64,000 bases of DNA from Arbacia lixula (Eukaryota > Echinodermata > Echinoidea > Arbacioida > Arbaciidae): the NCBI GenBank assembly GCA_963669155.1, contig OZ022585.1:25873213-25937212 (forward strand). The letters are read 5' to 3'. The translations under genes were made by a program, and so were the position numbers. This document shows, piece by piece, positions 1 through 40,355 of the stretch (positions are counted from its first letter, which is position 1; every line of letters begins with the position of its first letter). The notes below the pieces were generated by a model, which worked only from the letters and a program-made list of their open reading frames with translations, was not told where the DNA came from and ran no database searches.

Positions 1-591
1 TGGTTTTTATAAAATATCATTACATAAATATTAATTGATATATGTAGGCATATCTGGAAGGAGAACATGCACTTTCAGATAAACACATACTAGTAATTCT
101 AAAATTCAGATATGTGTTTATATAATCATATCATATAGAATACTGTTGCTGTATAATGATGATTACTAAACTAATAATAAGCATTACTACATATAACATG
201 CAAGTGATTTGACATTGAACATACATGTACACTTTTCATAAAGAAAAATGCAAAAAGGATCATTGGTGCTTTGTGGTCAAGAGAGCACAACACATACTAT
301 TTCCTACTTAAGTTTTACACGTAACATCTTATAGTCCTTCCTCAAAGCTTAAATGATAAAATAATCACCAAGTGTGACTATGGATGTACATGCAGAGTAA
401 CATGAAAGATACACAGATCAAATCATTAAGTCAGTGTACTGTTTGGGATATTCTTGTCTTGTAATAATTGGGGTGAGGATTGATTTAAAGGGGAAGTATC
501 TACAGAAGCTACATACAGACCATTTGCCCAAACAGAAAATGATTAGTAACAGGAAATCTAAAGCCCAGTACGAAAGCCTTAAGGACCAATC
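1..591. other. AT-rich, presumed ADGB intron 18
   Basis: I see no exon, repeat array or RNA gene here. If the ADGB model is right this is intron between exon 18 and the globin-side exons beyond the window edge. Confidence 0.5.
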
Positions 592-3389
592 GGGGAGGGA
601 TTGGAGGAGGAGGGGAGGGGATTGGAGGAGGGGAGGGGAAGGGATTGGAGGAGGAGGGGAAGGGATTGGAGGAGGAGGGGAAGGGATTGGAGGAGGAGGG
701 GAGGGGATTGGAGGAGGGGAGTGGATTGGAGGAGGAGGGGAAGGGATTGGAGGAGGAGGGGAAGGGATTGGAGGAGGAGGGGAAGGGATTGGAGGAGGAG
801 GGGAGGGGATTGGAGGAGGGGAGGGGATTGGGGGAGGAGGGGATTGGAGGAGGGGAAGGGATTGGAGGAGGAGGGGAGGGGATTGGAGGAGGGGAGGGGA
901 TTGGAGGAGGAGGGGAAGGGATTGGGGGAGGAGGGGAGGGGATTGGAGGAGGAGGGGAGGGGATTGGAGGAGGAGGGGAGGGGATTGGAGGAGGAGGGGA
1001 GGGGATTGGAGGAGGGGAGGGGATTGGAGGAGGAGGGGTGGGGATTGGAGGAGGAGGGAAGGGATTGGAGGAGGAGGGGAGGGGATTGGAGGAAGAGGGG
1101 AAGGGATTGGAGGAGGAGGGGAGGGGATTGGAGGAGGGGAAGGGATTGGAGGAGGAGGGGAGGGGATTGGAGGAGGAGGGGATTGGAGGAGGGGAAGGGA
1201 TTGGGGTAGGAGGGGAAGGGATTGGGGGAGGTGGGGCGGGGATTGGAGGAGGAGGGAAGGGGATTGGAGGAGGAGGGGAGGGGATTGGAGGAGGAAGGGA
1301 GGGGATTGGAGGAGGGGAGGGGATTGGAGGAGGAAGGGAGGGGATTGGAGGAGGAGGGGAGGGGATTGGAGGAGGAGGGGAGGGGATTGGAGGAGGAGGG
1401 GAGGGGATTGGAGGAGGAGGGGAAGGGTGTTGGAGGAGGAGGGGAGAGGATTGGAGGAGGAGGGGAAGGGATTGGAGGAGGAGGGGACGGGATTGGGGGA
1501 GGAGGGGAAGGGATTGGAGGAGGGGAGGGGATTGGGGGAGGAGGGGATTGGAGGAGGGGAAGGGATTGGAGGAGGAGGGGAGGGGATTGGAGGAGGGGAG
1601 GGGATTGGAGGAGGAGGGGAAGGGATTGGGGGAGGAGGGGAGGGGATTGGAGGAGGAGGGGAGGGGATTGGAGGAGGAGGGGAGGGGATTGGAGGAGGAG
1701 GGGAGGGGATTGGAAAAGGAGGGGAGGGGATTGGAGGAGGGGAGGGGATTGGAGGAGGAGGGGTGGGGATTGGAGGAGGAGGGAAGGGATTGGAGGAGGA
1801 GGGGAGGGGATTGGAGGAAGAGGGGAAGGGATTGGAGGAGGAGGGGAGGGGATTGGAGGAGGAGGGGAAGGGATTGGAGGAGGAGGGGAGGGGATTGGAG
1901 GAGGAGGGGATTGGAGGAGGGGAAGGGATTGGGGTAGGAGGGGAAGGGATTGGGGGAGGTGGGGCGGGGATTGGAGGAGGAGGGAAGGGGATTGGAGGAG
2001 GAGGGGAGGGGATTGGAGGAGGAAGGGAGGGGATTGGAGGAGGGGAGGGGATTGGAGGAGGAAGGGAGGGGATTGGAGGAGGAGGGGAGGGGATTGGAGG
2101 AGGAGGGGAGGGGATTGGAGGAGGAGGGGAGGGGATTGGAGGAGGAGGGGAAGGGTGTTGGAGGAGGAGGGGAGAGGATTGGAGGAGGAGGGGAAGGGAT
2201 TGGAGGAGGAGGGGACGGGATTGGGGGAGGAGGGGAAGGGATTGGAGGAGGAGGGGAGGGGATTGGGTGAGGAGGGGAAGGGATTGGAGGAGGGGAGGGG
2301 ATTGGGGGAGGAGGGGAAGGGATTGGAGGAGGAGGGGAGGGGATTGGGGGAGGAGGGGAAGGGATTGGAGGAGGAGGGGAGGGGATTGGATGAGGAGGGG
2401 AGGGGATTGGAGGAGGAGGGGAAGGGATTGGAGGAGGAGGGGAGGGGATTGGAGGAGGAGAGGAGTGGATTGGAGGAGTGGAAGGGATTGGAGGAGGGGA
2501 GGGGATTGGAGGAGGAGGGGAGGGGATTGGAGGAGGAGGGGAGGGGATTGGAGGAGGAGGGGAAGGGTGTTGGAGGAGGAGGGGAGAGGATTGGAGGAGG
2601 AGGGGAAGGGATTGGAGGAGGAGGGGAGGGGATTGGAGGAGGAGGGGAGGGGATTGGAGGAGGAGGGGAGGGGATTGGAGGAGGAGAAGGGGAGAGGATT
2701 GGAGGAGGAGGGGAGGGGATTGGAGGAGGAGGGGAGAGGATTGGAGGAGGGGAGAGGATTGGAGGAGGAGAAGGGATTGGAGGAGGAGGGGAAGGGATTG
2801 GAGGAGGGGAGGGATTGGAGGAGGGGAAGGGATTGGAGGAGGAGGGGAAGGGATTGGAGGAGGGGAGAGGATTGGAGGAGGAGAAGGGGAGAGGATTGGA
2901 GGAGGAGAAGGGATTGGAGGAGGAGGGGAAGGGATTGGAGGAGGGGAGGGGATTGGAGGAGGAGGGGAAGGGATTGGAGGAGGGGAGAGGATTGGAGGAG
3001 GAGAAGGGGAGAGGATTGGAGGAGGAGAAGGGATTGGAGGAGGAGGGGAAGGGATTGGAGGAGGGGAGGGGATTGGAGGAGGAGGGGAGGGGATTGGAGG
3101 AGGAGGGGAGGGGATTGGAGGAGGAGGGGAGGGGATTGGAGGAGGAGGGGAGGGGATTGGAGGAGGAGGGGAGGGGATTGGAGGAGGAGGGGAGAGGATT
3201 GGAGGAGGAGAAGGGGAGGGGATTGGAGGAGGAGGAGGGGATTGGAGGAGGGGAAGGGATTGGAGGAGGAGGGGAGGGGATTGGAGGAGGAGGGGAGGGG
3301 ATTGGAGGATGCGGGGAGGGGATTAGAGGAGGAGGGGAAGGGTGTTGGAGGAGGAGGGGTAGGGATTGGAGGAGGAGGGGAAGGGTGTT
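592..3389. repeat. 2.8-kb G-rich minisatellite
   Basis: About 135 copies of an 18-21 bp unit of the type GGATTGGAGGAGGAGGGG, differing by loss of one GGA and by A/G swaps. Larger blocks are duplicated: the stretch with the marker GGGGTAGGAGGGG near 1203 recurs near 1931 (offset 728; 704-725 at other markers), and 2881-2940 recurs exactly at 3001-3060 (offset 120). All frames are open on both strands for long distances because the unit contains no stop. It lies in what should be ADGB intron 18. G runs of 4 at short spacing give strong G-quadruplex potential. Confidence 0.97.
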
Positions 3390-4401
3390 GTGTCGTGGTT
3401 GTGTTTGTGTGTGAGTGGGACAGAGGTGGGCACATATTGCAGTGGTTCAGGTCAGGCATGTCAAACCCAGGCACATCCCCCAGTGAGAAGTTGATGGTGG
3501 GAGAGAAACGAACGCTGGATCAATTTATCACCTTATGACTCTCTGCAATATGGATCGATCCTCGCTTTTGAAATCACACAAAAATAAATCAGAAAAAGTA
3601 ACAATTCATCTACTGAATACATTTGGACAGATTTTTAAATATTTAGTCCCAATGTACACCCTCTCTGTAAAAGTGCCCTTTAAAGTAGACAAAGTTCTTC
3701 TGCTCATTTTTGCTGTTTACTACTCTGCCAGTTATATTTGTAACAAATCTGTACATACCTGTATTGGGACTATAATATTCTTATTAATCTTATATGCTGG
3801 ATAAAATCCATAAAATAGTAACTGTTGATACTGCAGATATTGCACTTTAAATCAACTGCCCAACTAGGTAAAATCTTTCTCTTACAGACTTAATGATTTC
3901 AGCTCGGGATTACACATTAATAACTTGGCTGCTGAAAAGATGTGATTTTCTGGATGAACATACCTACAAAGTCAGCATTCTTCATACATGGTTCATAGGT
4001 TCATACACTAATAATCAGATATCCTCTTCGAAACAAGCATACATGTCAAGCTATATAATTGACTCTGCAGAAACTTTAGGACTTTTTAACTGGCAAATAT
4101 TTATGTAAATTAGATAAAGATAAAGGGTACACGTATGGTCTTGTCTCAATTTCTTGAAATCTTTCTTTTACTCTTTTAACACAGAAAAGCAAATTAAATA
4201 CCATCCTGTATCATTCATTTGAATTAGGTATGGGCAGAAATACACAATTCTTTCATCTTCTTTTACCAATGTTTCTGTATCACAGCTTTCAGGTATAGGG
4301 TTGTATGGAGATCCACATGCAATCTCATCTTATTCTACACCTGTTTTTGTGTCATGACATTCTTGCATGTGTGGAGTTGTGCTGAGTTGTGCAAGACTTA
4401 C
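3390..4401. other. Presumed ADGB intron 18, nothing recognised
   Basis: AT-rich sequence between the minisatellite and exon 18. Short open frames (3535-3804, 3893-4108) have no protein-like features. Confidence 0.5.
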
Positions 4402-33335
<28,934 letters not shown>

Positions 33336-33406
33336 CGTGCAATTTGCACAAGGTGTGCTGTTGTATATTTATGCTAATTTAGAAAGTTAGCTCTTCATGA
33401 CGATCG

Positions 33407-33412
33407 GTTGCC
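33407..33412 (+). promoter_or_regulatory. RFX X-box half-site-like motif upstream of ADGB
   Basis: GTTGCC lies about 70 bp upstream of the start codon, followed by GAGCGGC rather than a matching second half-site. Two GTTGTC strings follow within 30 bp. Weak evidence of ciliary-gene control. Confidence 0.2.
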
Positions 33413-33814
33413 GAGCGGCTTCGCACTTCGTTGTCGGTTGTCAGGAAATGGGGTCAATCAAATTATACGAGACAGTTCGTTGCGCATGCGTAATGGGGCT
33501 TCACAATTAATGACTTGCGCTCGTGCTGCGCTCGGACTCGGGAGTTATACTCAGCTAAAATTCCCTTTGCATGTATCAAAAGCATACACTTCTCAAACTG
33601 CTATACACTGAAATCCAATTACAACAATGACAACTATTGGCAAAGGTGTTATCCTTGCAATGAGGAGGGCCAGGACAACAGCAACAACAAAATAATACAA
33701 AATGAAAACTTATACATTATCAGATTATTATGAACATGTAAGAAATGCATTTAAATGAAATAATAGCGAAGGTTTAGCGAAGGTACAACTTACAAGAACA
33801 AAAAAGGTGATCTC

Positions 33815-35236
33815 TTACGAAGATTTGAATAAGTGGGTTTTCGGCATAGTTTTGTGTAACAATGGAACATCTTGGATTCTGGGTAGCCTGTTCCACAACT
33901 CGGGAGCAGCGACAGGTAAATAAGTTGTGGAACAGAGAAAGCTCCGTCGTATTAACGAATCTTCAAACTGTGACCTTTCCTAAGATGAGCATGTAAGGTG
34001 AGTAAAAGTCATGACAGTGGAAGTGCGGAGTCAGGATAAAGGAACATGTGGTTGGATGAGTTTGGAAAGATACAGTTGAGGCCAGAAGTTTACATATACC
34101 CATGATATTCAAGGAAAAGTTGACACTTGCCAAACGTCATAAAATTTCCTGTATCCTCTCAAATATATGCGCTATCATGACGAATTTGATATCAAACAAA
34201 TGAGTATGTTATGCCCCTTCATCACATTGATTCGTTATCAGGAGCTGCCAAAAAAATTGAGGTGTCATTTTTCCCAAGAAAATCTTCATATTTTAGACAA
34301 ATTAAAAAATAAAATTTGACAAAAACATTTCTTATTTGTGCTAGTTACTTCTCAGCACAAGCATTTCAGATTACAATTTTTGTTCAGTGGCGACATATCA
34401 GGATAGAAAATGTAATATATGTCAGAGATTTGACATTTATATATTTCTATGAAACAATGATTGCGAAAATATAATAACAAACAATAGAATACTTTTGACA
34501 CGAATATTACTTTTTTCTTCAAAAAAAAATTAACTGAAATAAAATGTAATCCCAACGGCATTCCAATCATGTGAAAGAACTTGATAGGCTCTTTCATTGG
34601 ATACCACATTCGTCATGGAATTATTTATATTTCTGAAGATATAGTAGATTTTACCATGTTTGGTACGCGAACAAATTTCACTGAATTCTTTGTGTGTATG
34701 TAAACTTTTGGCCTCAACTGTATGTAGGATACTGGCCATTACAGATTTTGTAAGCAAGCAAGCTAATATGAATTCTATGCGTTGGATAATGATTATTAGA
34801 GGCCAGTGGAGGAATTTAAAAAATGGAGTGATATGCTCATTTTCCCGTGACCACATAACTATGCGTGCAGCATAGTTTTGGATGCCCTGAAGAGGGACAC
34901 GATATGAGGGTAGCAGATTCACACTGAGGCTGTTATACAGCAGTAGAAAGCCAATGATACAAATGCATGAGCAAGTCGTTCTGTAATGTTTTTTTTACAG
35001 ATATTTCCAGACCTTGCCAACATTTTGTAAGTTCCAAAAGATGCAGCCCTACACACTTTTTTTTTCATTGAGAGTTGAGTCTCGGGAAATTCACCAAGGT
35101 TCTTGCAGATTCGTATGCCTTCACTTAAATAGTATCGACAAGAAAATCTGGCAAGGAGAGCGATTTTCGGAACTGAGATGTAATGTGCAGTAATTCTGTT
35201 TTGTCTCCATATTATACACATTCTTTGGGTATTCAT
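33815..35236 (-). pseudogene. LINE reverse-transcriptase C-terminal relic, interrupted
   Basis: On the minus strand, frames with shifts between them read in order: LSMKKKVCRAASFGTYKMLA, TERLAHAFVSLAFYC, then LQGIQNYAARIV, FFKFLHWPLIIIIQRIEF, then (left of an inserted MITE) YLSKLIQPHVPLS, VAAPELWNRLP and a stop after KTHLFKSS at 33815. This is the standard order of the thumb/C-terminal region of CR1/Jockey-type reverse transcriptases (N-x-AARLV, LHWLPVxxRI, APxLWNSLP). It has frameshifts and a nested insertion, and no 5' part, so it is dead. Confidence 0.85.
34073..34720. mobile_element. Tc1-like MITE with TA target duplication
   Basis: Left end CAGTTGAGGCCAGAAGTTTA and right end TAAACTTTTGGCCTCAACTG are inverted and flanked by TA at 34071-34072 and 34721-34722. 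The TIR is of the CAGTTGARG...GAAGTTTACATAC class of Tc1 elements. 648 bp with no transposase frame. It splits the LINE relic 33815-35236, so it is the younger insertion. Confidence 0.92.
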
Positions 35237-37259
35237 TTGTTTTGGTTTTTAGGTATATTATGAAGTCATACGTGCGCTCAACAGTCCAAGGTTCGTGAAG
35301 AATGAGATTCGATTATTTCGTCTTTTGCTTTTGTGATATATAAAGAAATGTTATCAGGGGTTATGGTCGTCAGATTTATTTTATATTGAATGAGAAAAAA
35401 AAACTAATACAAAGAAATAAGAAAGAAATACAAAGAAAGAAATAAGCCTATCAATGATTTTTTCAGATGAGATTTGGCCCATCCAATGTAAAACTACATT
35501 ATATTTAAGATAGTAAAGATAATAACAGTATCGGGCTGAGATAAGCCCACTACCAGGCTTATGATACATGTGAGCCGTTATACCACGATATCGATTGAGC
35601 GAGGAACTCACGGTAAACCATGTGCATAGGGAAGAAGTTTCGTTTTATAAAGGCCTATTTGAAAGGGATGGCAGACTATCACAATTTGTAAAATATCAGC
35701 TACAATAATGTTTCGACCTATGTTCATGAATAATGTTTGCGAAAAAAATACAGAAGCTTTCTTTCTATAAGTAAAAAAAGAAATGATGTTCAGCAGTGGG
35801 CTTGTGCATCATTAGTGATTAAATTATTTAACTAATTCGGACCCCCAAAAAGGCAAGATCATTCACGTAAGAAGCTATTTTGCGTTAGACCCTAATGTCG
35901 TGATCAATATAAATTAATAATTATTGATAATGAAAAACAATACTAAAAGCTAGCCATCATCAACATGTCGATCGTATGTCATTGAAGGGATGCCTGATCC
36001 CTGATAACAGACTGACGTCTTAAAGACGTCAAGTATTCTTCATAAACTCGTCAACACGTCGTATGTCGTCCATGACGACAATATTATGACGTCATAATGA
36101 CGTCTTGAAATGACCAAACAAATCCCACTTTTTGATAGCCCATATCATGACTATGTGCGACAAAAATCTGACTTTCATACGACATCAATATGACCCAAAG
36201 AATAGACCTGCCAGCCGGTTCGCTCGGAGCAAAAGACATCCAAATGGTGTGTTGTTGCCCCCGAGCCATAGAATCCTGACTTTCTCTGAAACTTTCCGTA
36301 TACACACGTACACGAGTGAGCGAAAAGAGCAACTCGATTTGCACGAGCAAAGTAAAACTTAGGAAAGACAATTCTACTATACATGCGCGACGCAAGTTGT
36401 AATTCTCGACGATTCGATCAACAGTGATCGATGTGAAACTCAACGTAGCGGGATCCAATGGCTAGGAGAGAAGGGGTAAATTCGCCTTATGTCCTGGCAG
36501 GAAAAATGTTCACAAGAGCTTTCACACTTAATAAACATGGATCACATCGTCAGTAATCGAAGAACGCCTACATTCCATTTAGCTATTATTTTGCATTATA
36601 TGAATTTATTGATATGAATGGCTCTACTTTTCTACATGATAAAGCGCATGGAAAACTAGCCTCCATATCAAATTCATAACACTTATTATTTTAATGAAAG
36701 ATATATTCTTGAAGAATTTAGACATTTCTAAATGCCAACTATTATCTCGAGAATCAACATTCAGTAGAAATTCTCAAAACATCAATTCACTGGCAACAAA
36801 ATGCACAGGGCTAAATACAACTTGATCGCTAAAGATGAACTCTGGAATACGAAAAGAATTACATGTACAGGTATTCATAATGATAATCATGATTTGTAAC
36901 GCTCATATGGTATTGTGTCCCTATGCGCTGTAATAAACTGAAACTGAAAGAAACTCTCAGCATGCAATACCGCGGAGTAGTTACTAAACATACCTCAATG
37001 AATACAACAGAAAGGTGCCAACCCAACATAATGTATGTGTACAGGAAATAGAAAAGAAGGAAAGTGACTCGAAACGATGGACACTTCTACCATAGATGGA
37101 GAGGTTTTTGGTTGCGATGAGTAAGATTCGCTGGGGAACATAAATTAAAGCGTGTAATTAAAGTGAAAGGTAATTGAGGAGAGCGAGAGGGAAATATTAT
37201 TCTTCAAAACTTCCGTCATCAAACTTTCATAATCATTACCCTACGCTTTGTACACTTAC
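35237..37259. other. Between LINE relic and orphan exon
   Basis: No gene found. Includes the CRE palindrome (36083) and an open region on both strands at 36084-36458 with no recognised family. If the orphan exon splices to ADGB, this is intron. Confidence 0.45.
36083..36098. promoter_or_regulatory. 16-bp palindrome centred on a CRE (TGACGTCA)
   Basis: ATTATGACGTCATAAT is a perfect palindrome containing the consensus CREB/ATF site. Several other GACGTC strings lie between 36014 and 36107. It is 1.1 kb downstream of the orphan exon on the minus strand. Confidence 0.35.
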
Positions 37260-37768
37260 TCCTCGGGTTCATCTCTTTCTCCGAGAGCAGTAAGTTTCCT
37301 GAGGTCTATGCCTGTCGCCCCCGCCCCTGCCCCTGCCACCGTACCCCTCCGGGCATCCAGGGCGGAGACGGGCAGCAAGCCGACCGGTTTCCTGAGCTCC
37401 GCGCGACTACCGCTACTCGACGCCACCGTCATTCGGCGGTCAGCGGACCCACGTTTATTCTTCAACGCTCTGAAGCCAGCGACGTCCAGCACGACGTCAT
37501 CATGCTCGTCATCGTCGTACAGGAAGATGAGGGGCCGAGTCAGGAGCTTGTTGGTGTACTTTGCGGCGCGGTCGTAGATCTCATCCAGCGACACTGGCAG
37601 CTGGGGGAAACAGACGTCACGATGGTACGAACTAGGGGAGCTCTGGTGAACGATGTGGTGATCGAGGCTCGACGATGTCGTCTCCCGGAGATTAACGCCA
37701 CTGATATTCCGGGATGAATTGGGGTTAGGCGACCGCGCGCCATATTTCCGATCTTTTGCCCTCGACAT
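37260..37768 (-). CDS. GC-rich coding-type first exon, unknown protein
   Basis: Minus-strand ATG at 37768 opens 169 codons ending GAGGA at a consensus donor (gtaagtg); without splicing the frame would stop two codons later. The protein is Ser/Arg-rich at first, then has LPVSLDEIYDRAAKYTNKLL, RPLIFLYDDDEHDDVVLDVAGFRAL, and an Arg/Ala/Gly-rich tail. The GC content and CpG density are far above the flanks, as at a promoter-linked exon. I do not recognise the family. The donor leaves the same two-base phase as ADGB exon 1, so it could splice to ADGB exon 2 as an alternative 5' exon, or it could start a separate gene whose other exons I cannot see. Confidence 0.6.
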
Positions 37769-38309
37769 CACGACTTAATGCAGTATATCATTTAACGAAC
37801 CGACATGTCTACCATATTCCTCAATAAAACACGGTTCCTTGAAGAACTAGCGTTGAAACGGAGGCGGTGAGATCCTGAATATGTTGGAATATTTAATTTA
37901 TGACAGAAAATATATCGTAACATTCCGGTGACAATGTGGTATATTCCTGATCAAATACTGGCTGGCAGACATGGCAGAACGCTAATAGCATGATGAACAT
38001 CTTAAGCTACAGCTCGATTGCTGCCCGTTGCTATGGAAGCTCATTCCCAGAGTTTCATCGTGACTTGTCAATTCAAAGCGTCCCGTAATGTGTGTGAATG
38101 TGTGAGGCAAGGTTTATTCGACACTGTCAAGGACGATTGTAATTCGTGTAGTCTTAAGGTACTGGGCAACCGAAACCTTGCACCTCAAAAGTCCCTCCAA
38201 CCGCTCTCAATCATGCCAATGAATTGACTCTTGTCGACGAGCTCACTTGGAATATTACGCAATCTTCGTTTGGCGCTGGCACATGAGATCGATCAATAAT
38301 TTGGATTTG

Positions 38310-38480
38310 GTTTGGACTATACAAAGAACAATACGGCTATAAGGTTTATTGCCTCGAACTATAGCACGAACAATATGGCTATCGAGGCTTATTGGCTTGG
38401 AATTTAGCAGGAACAGTATGGCTACAGAGGCTTAAGCTATTGGCTTGGATTATAGCATGAACAATACGGCTATCGATGGC
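38310..38480. repeat. Degenerate tandem repeat, ~55 bp x 3-4
   Basis: Repeats of AACAATAYGGCTAT, with GGCTTATTGGCTTGGA and ATTATAGCA blocks, at roughly 55-60 bp spacing. Copies are diverged. Confidence 0.75.
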
Positions 38481-39661
38481 TTGATATACTTAGTCCAATA
38501 TCTTAAAAGACTGAATCAGGGTCCGTAACCTTCTGTTCTTAAGGCCGCGCAATAATAGTTGAGAGTGGGACTCAATCTATAGCGAGTGGGTGGCGTCAAA
38601 GACCTGAGCAGAGGGTTACCATGGCGTCTTCGCTAGGAGCAAACCCTCACTGTACCAGGTGAACTAACCCTCTTTGGGATTTATGTGCAATCCAAATGCA
38701 CGGAATATGAGCTTCCACGACCATCCAAATGTATTATCAATAGAGTCGCTTGATACAATTATATAATATTGCGCATATTGTAAACACGACAGTGACATTT
38801 TGTTTTGTTGGGGAGGATAACGAGAAAAGGCCCCAGCTGTATCACTTGCCTCCGACTAAAGAAGCTGACCTGAATAATGGAACACAAAGTCATAAGTAAC
38901 CTATTTATCATATTTCATGGATTCAATCGATCTTTGCACAGAGTAAATGGATTGTACTGTTTATATTTGAATACATTGGGGATAATACAGTTCAGCCCAT
39001 ATAGCAGCTTTAGTGTGCAGAGACCAGAGGCACGAAAATGTGTTCCGTTGAAATGACGATTATGGCCATGAAGGACGTACACTTCAAGAAAAGCTTTTCG
39101 GGAGGGGCTCCAAAATTGGGCTGTCAACTGAAATCGATTAGCTTTTGTATAACAAAGAATCCGTCTTCGATCCTACACGGCTGCGACACCTCTTCTAAAT
39201 GTTACAAGAATGGTTCCCATCCCGTTTTCTAAAGGTCTGTCTTCTCTTATCTGCCTACGACTCTCTAGTCTCCGCAAAATGTTTGTCAGTATGAAACTAT
39301 GACGTCAATAGGTGAGCGAAAATCATTTCCCTCACATTTGGAAAGTCATATCCATTCATCACGACGAAGCTTAACCAGGAGACATTGTCACAAACTCAAT
39401 ATTAAAATGCAACATATATCAATATATTCAGCAGAGGTAGTAGATAAGTGGGAAATCAGAAAAAAGAGGATCCGTTTTACATTCTTGAAGCTTGTGACAG
39501 TCGAAATATGATGTTCACGGGCATACAAATACTTTGATATCAACAACTTATATTTTCATTTGTTTTTTTACTTAGAGGGCGCGATCCACGATGAGTCCAC
39601 AATCAGCTAACCAAGACCGAACATGATCCTGTAGTTTTCAGATGTCGATGTCGATACTAAT

Positions 39662-40355
39662 ATGACCACTAAACAGAGGGACGTCTATCCCTCGATCAAC
39701 ATGATCAGGGAACGCTACGTCCAAGGATGGCTAACACGTAGTCTCTTCACCCTTCCGGTACATGATAACACGCTTCTCTATGGCATGTCTTCATTACTTG
39801 TGACAAATACACACACGGCACATGAACAGTTAGCATCGCTCTTCCAACAGAAAGTTCCTCTTCCGTTTTATGAGATACTGGAGATGGCTAATGCATTAGG
39901 ATTTTCGGTGCGTATATGTCACGCCCGTCTTCCAAAAGATGATTCAGTTATCTGGAGATTGTAGGCATATATTCCTCTCCTTATCACAAGCCTTGTTGTC
40001 TCCTCAGCTGCTTACCGAGCGGCAGGAAAGCTACTCATCCTACCTGTCCCACCTACCCCGTACGGGTGACACATATCGACCGCGACTGCACAAGTTTGCA
40101 AAGACAGAGCTATAAGAAGTGAGAACGCATCCGAAAGCTGAAAGTATTCAGATCCCACCATATAACTACCATGTGACTACTGACAGGCTAACCGAACGGA
40201 TTCCATGTCTCACTCAAAAGCGTTTACCGAAAGGATTTGCACGTCTGAAAACAATCGCAAAGACCCATGTTGTAGTAGCGTTACTCGAACCCATAGAAAC
40301 GGGTGGTTTATTATGTCTTGTACCGGTTAATACGGACAATAGTGGCTCTAAGTGA
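39662..40355 (+). other. Two protein-like open frames, uncertain
   Basis: 39662-39964 (100 codons) reads with ordinary protein-like composition, for example TAHEQLASLFQQKVPLPFYE and ILEMANALGFSVRICHARL; 40119-40355 (78 codons) includes RLPKGFARLKTIAKTHVVVA and LLEPIETGGLLCLVPVNTD. They lie in one neighbourhood on one strand, separated by stops, with no clear splice sites. I recognise no family. They could be an old mobile-element or gene relic, or chance. Confidence 0.25.

Noticed and set aside
418..3538. Very long open frames (over 1000 codons on each strand) across the left end
   Set aside because: They run through the 18-21 bp minisatellite, whose unit lacks stops in every frame. Overlapping frames are equally open on both strands, so this is composition, not coding.
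36084..36458. 124-codon minus-strand open frame with an overlapping plus-strand frame
   Set aside because: Both strands are open in the same place, there is no family resemblance, and no splice context is evident.
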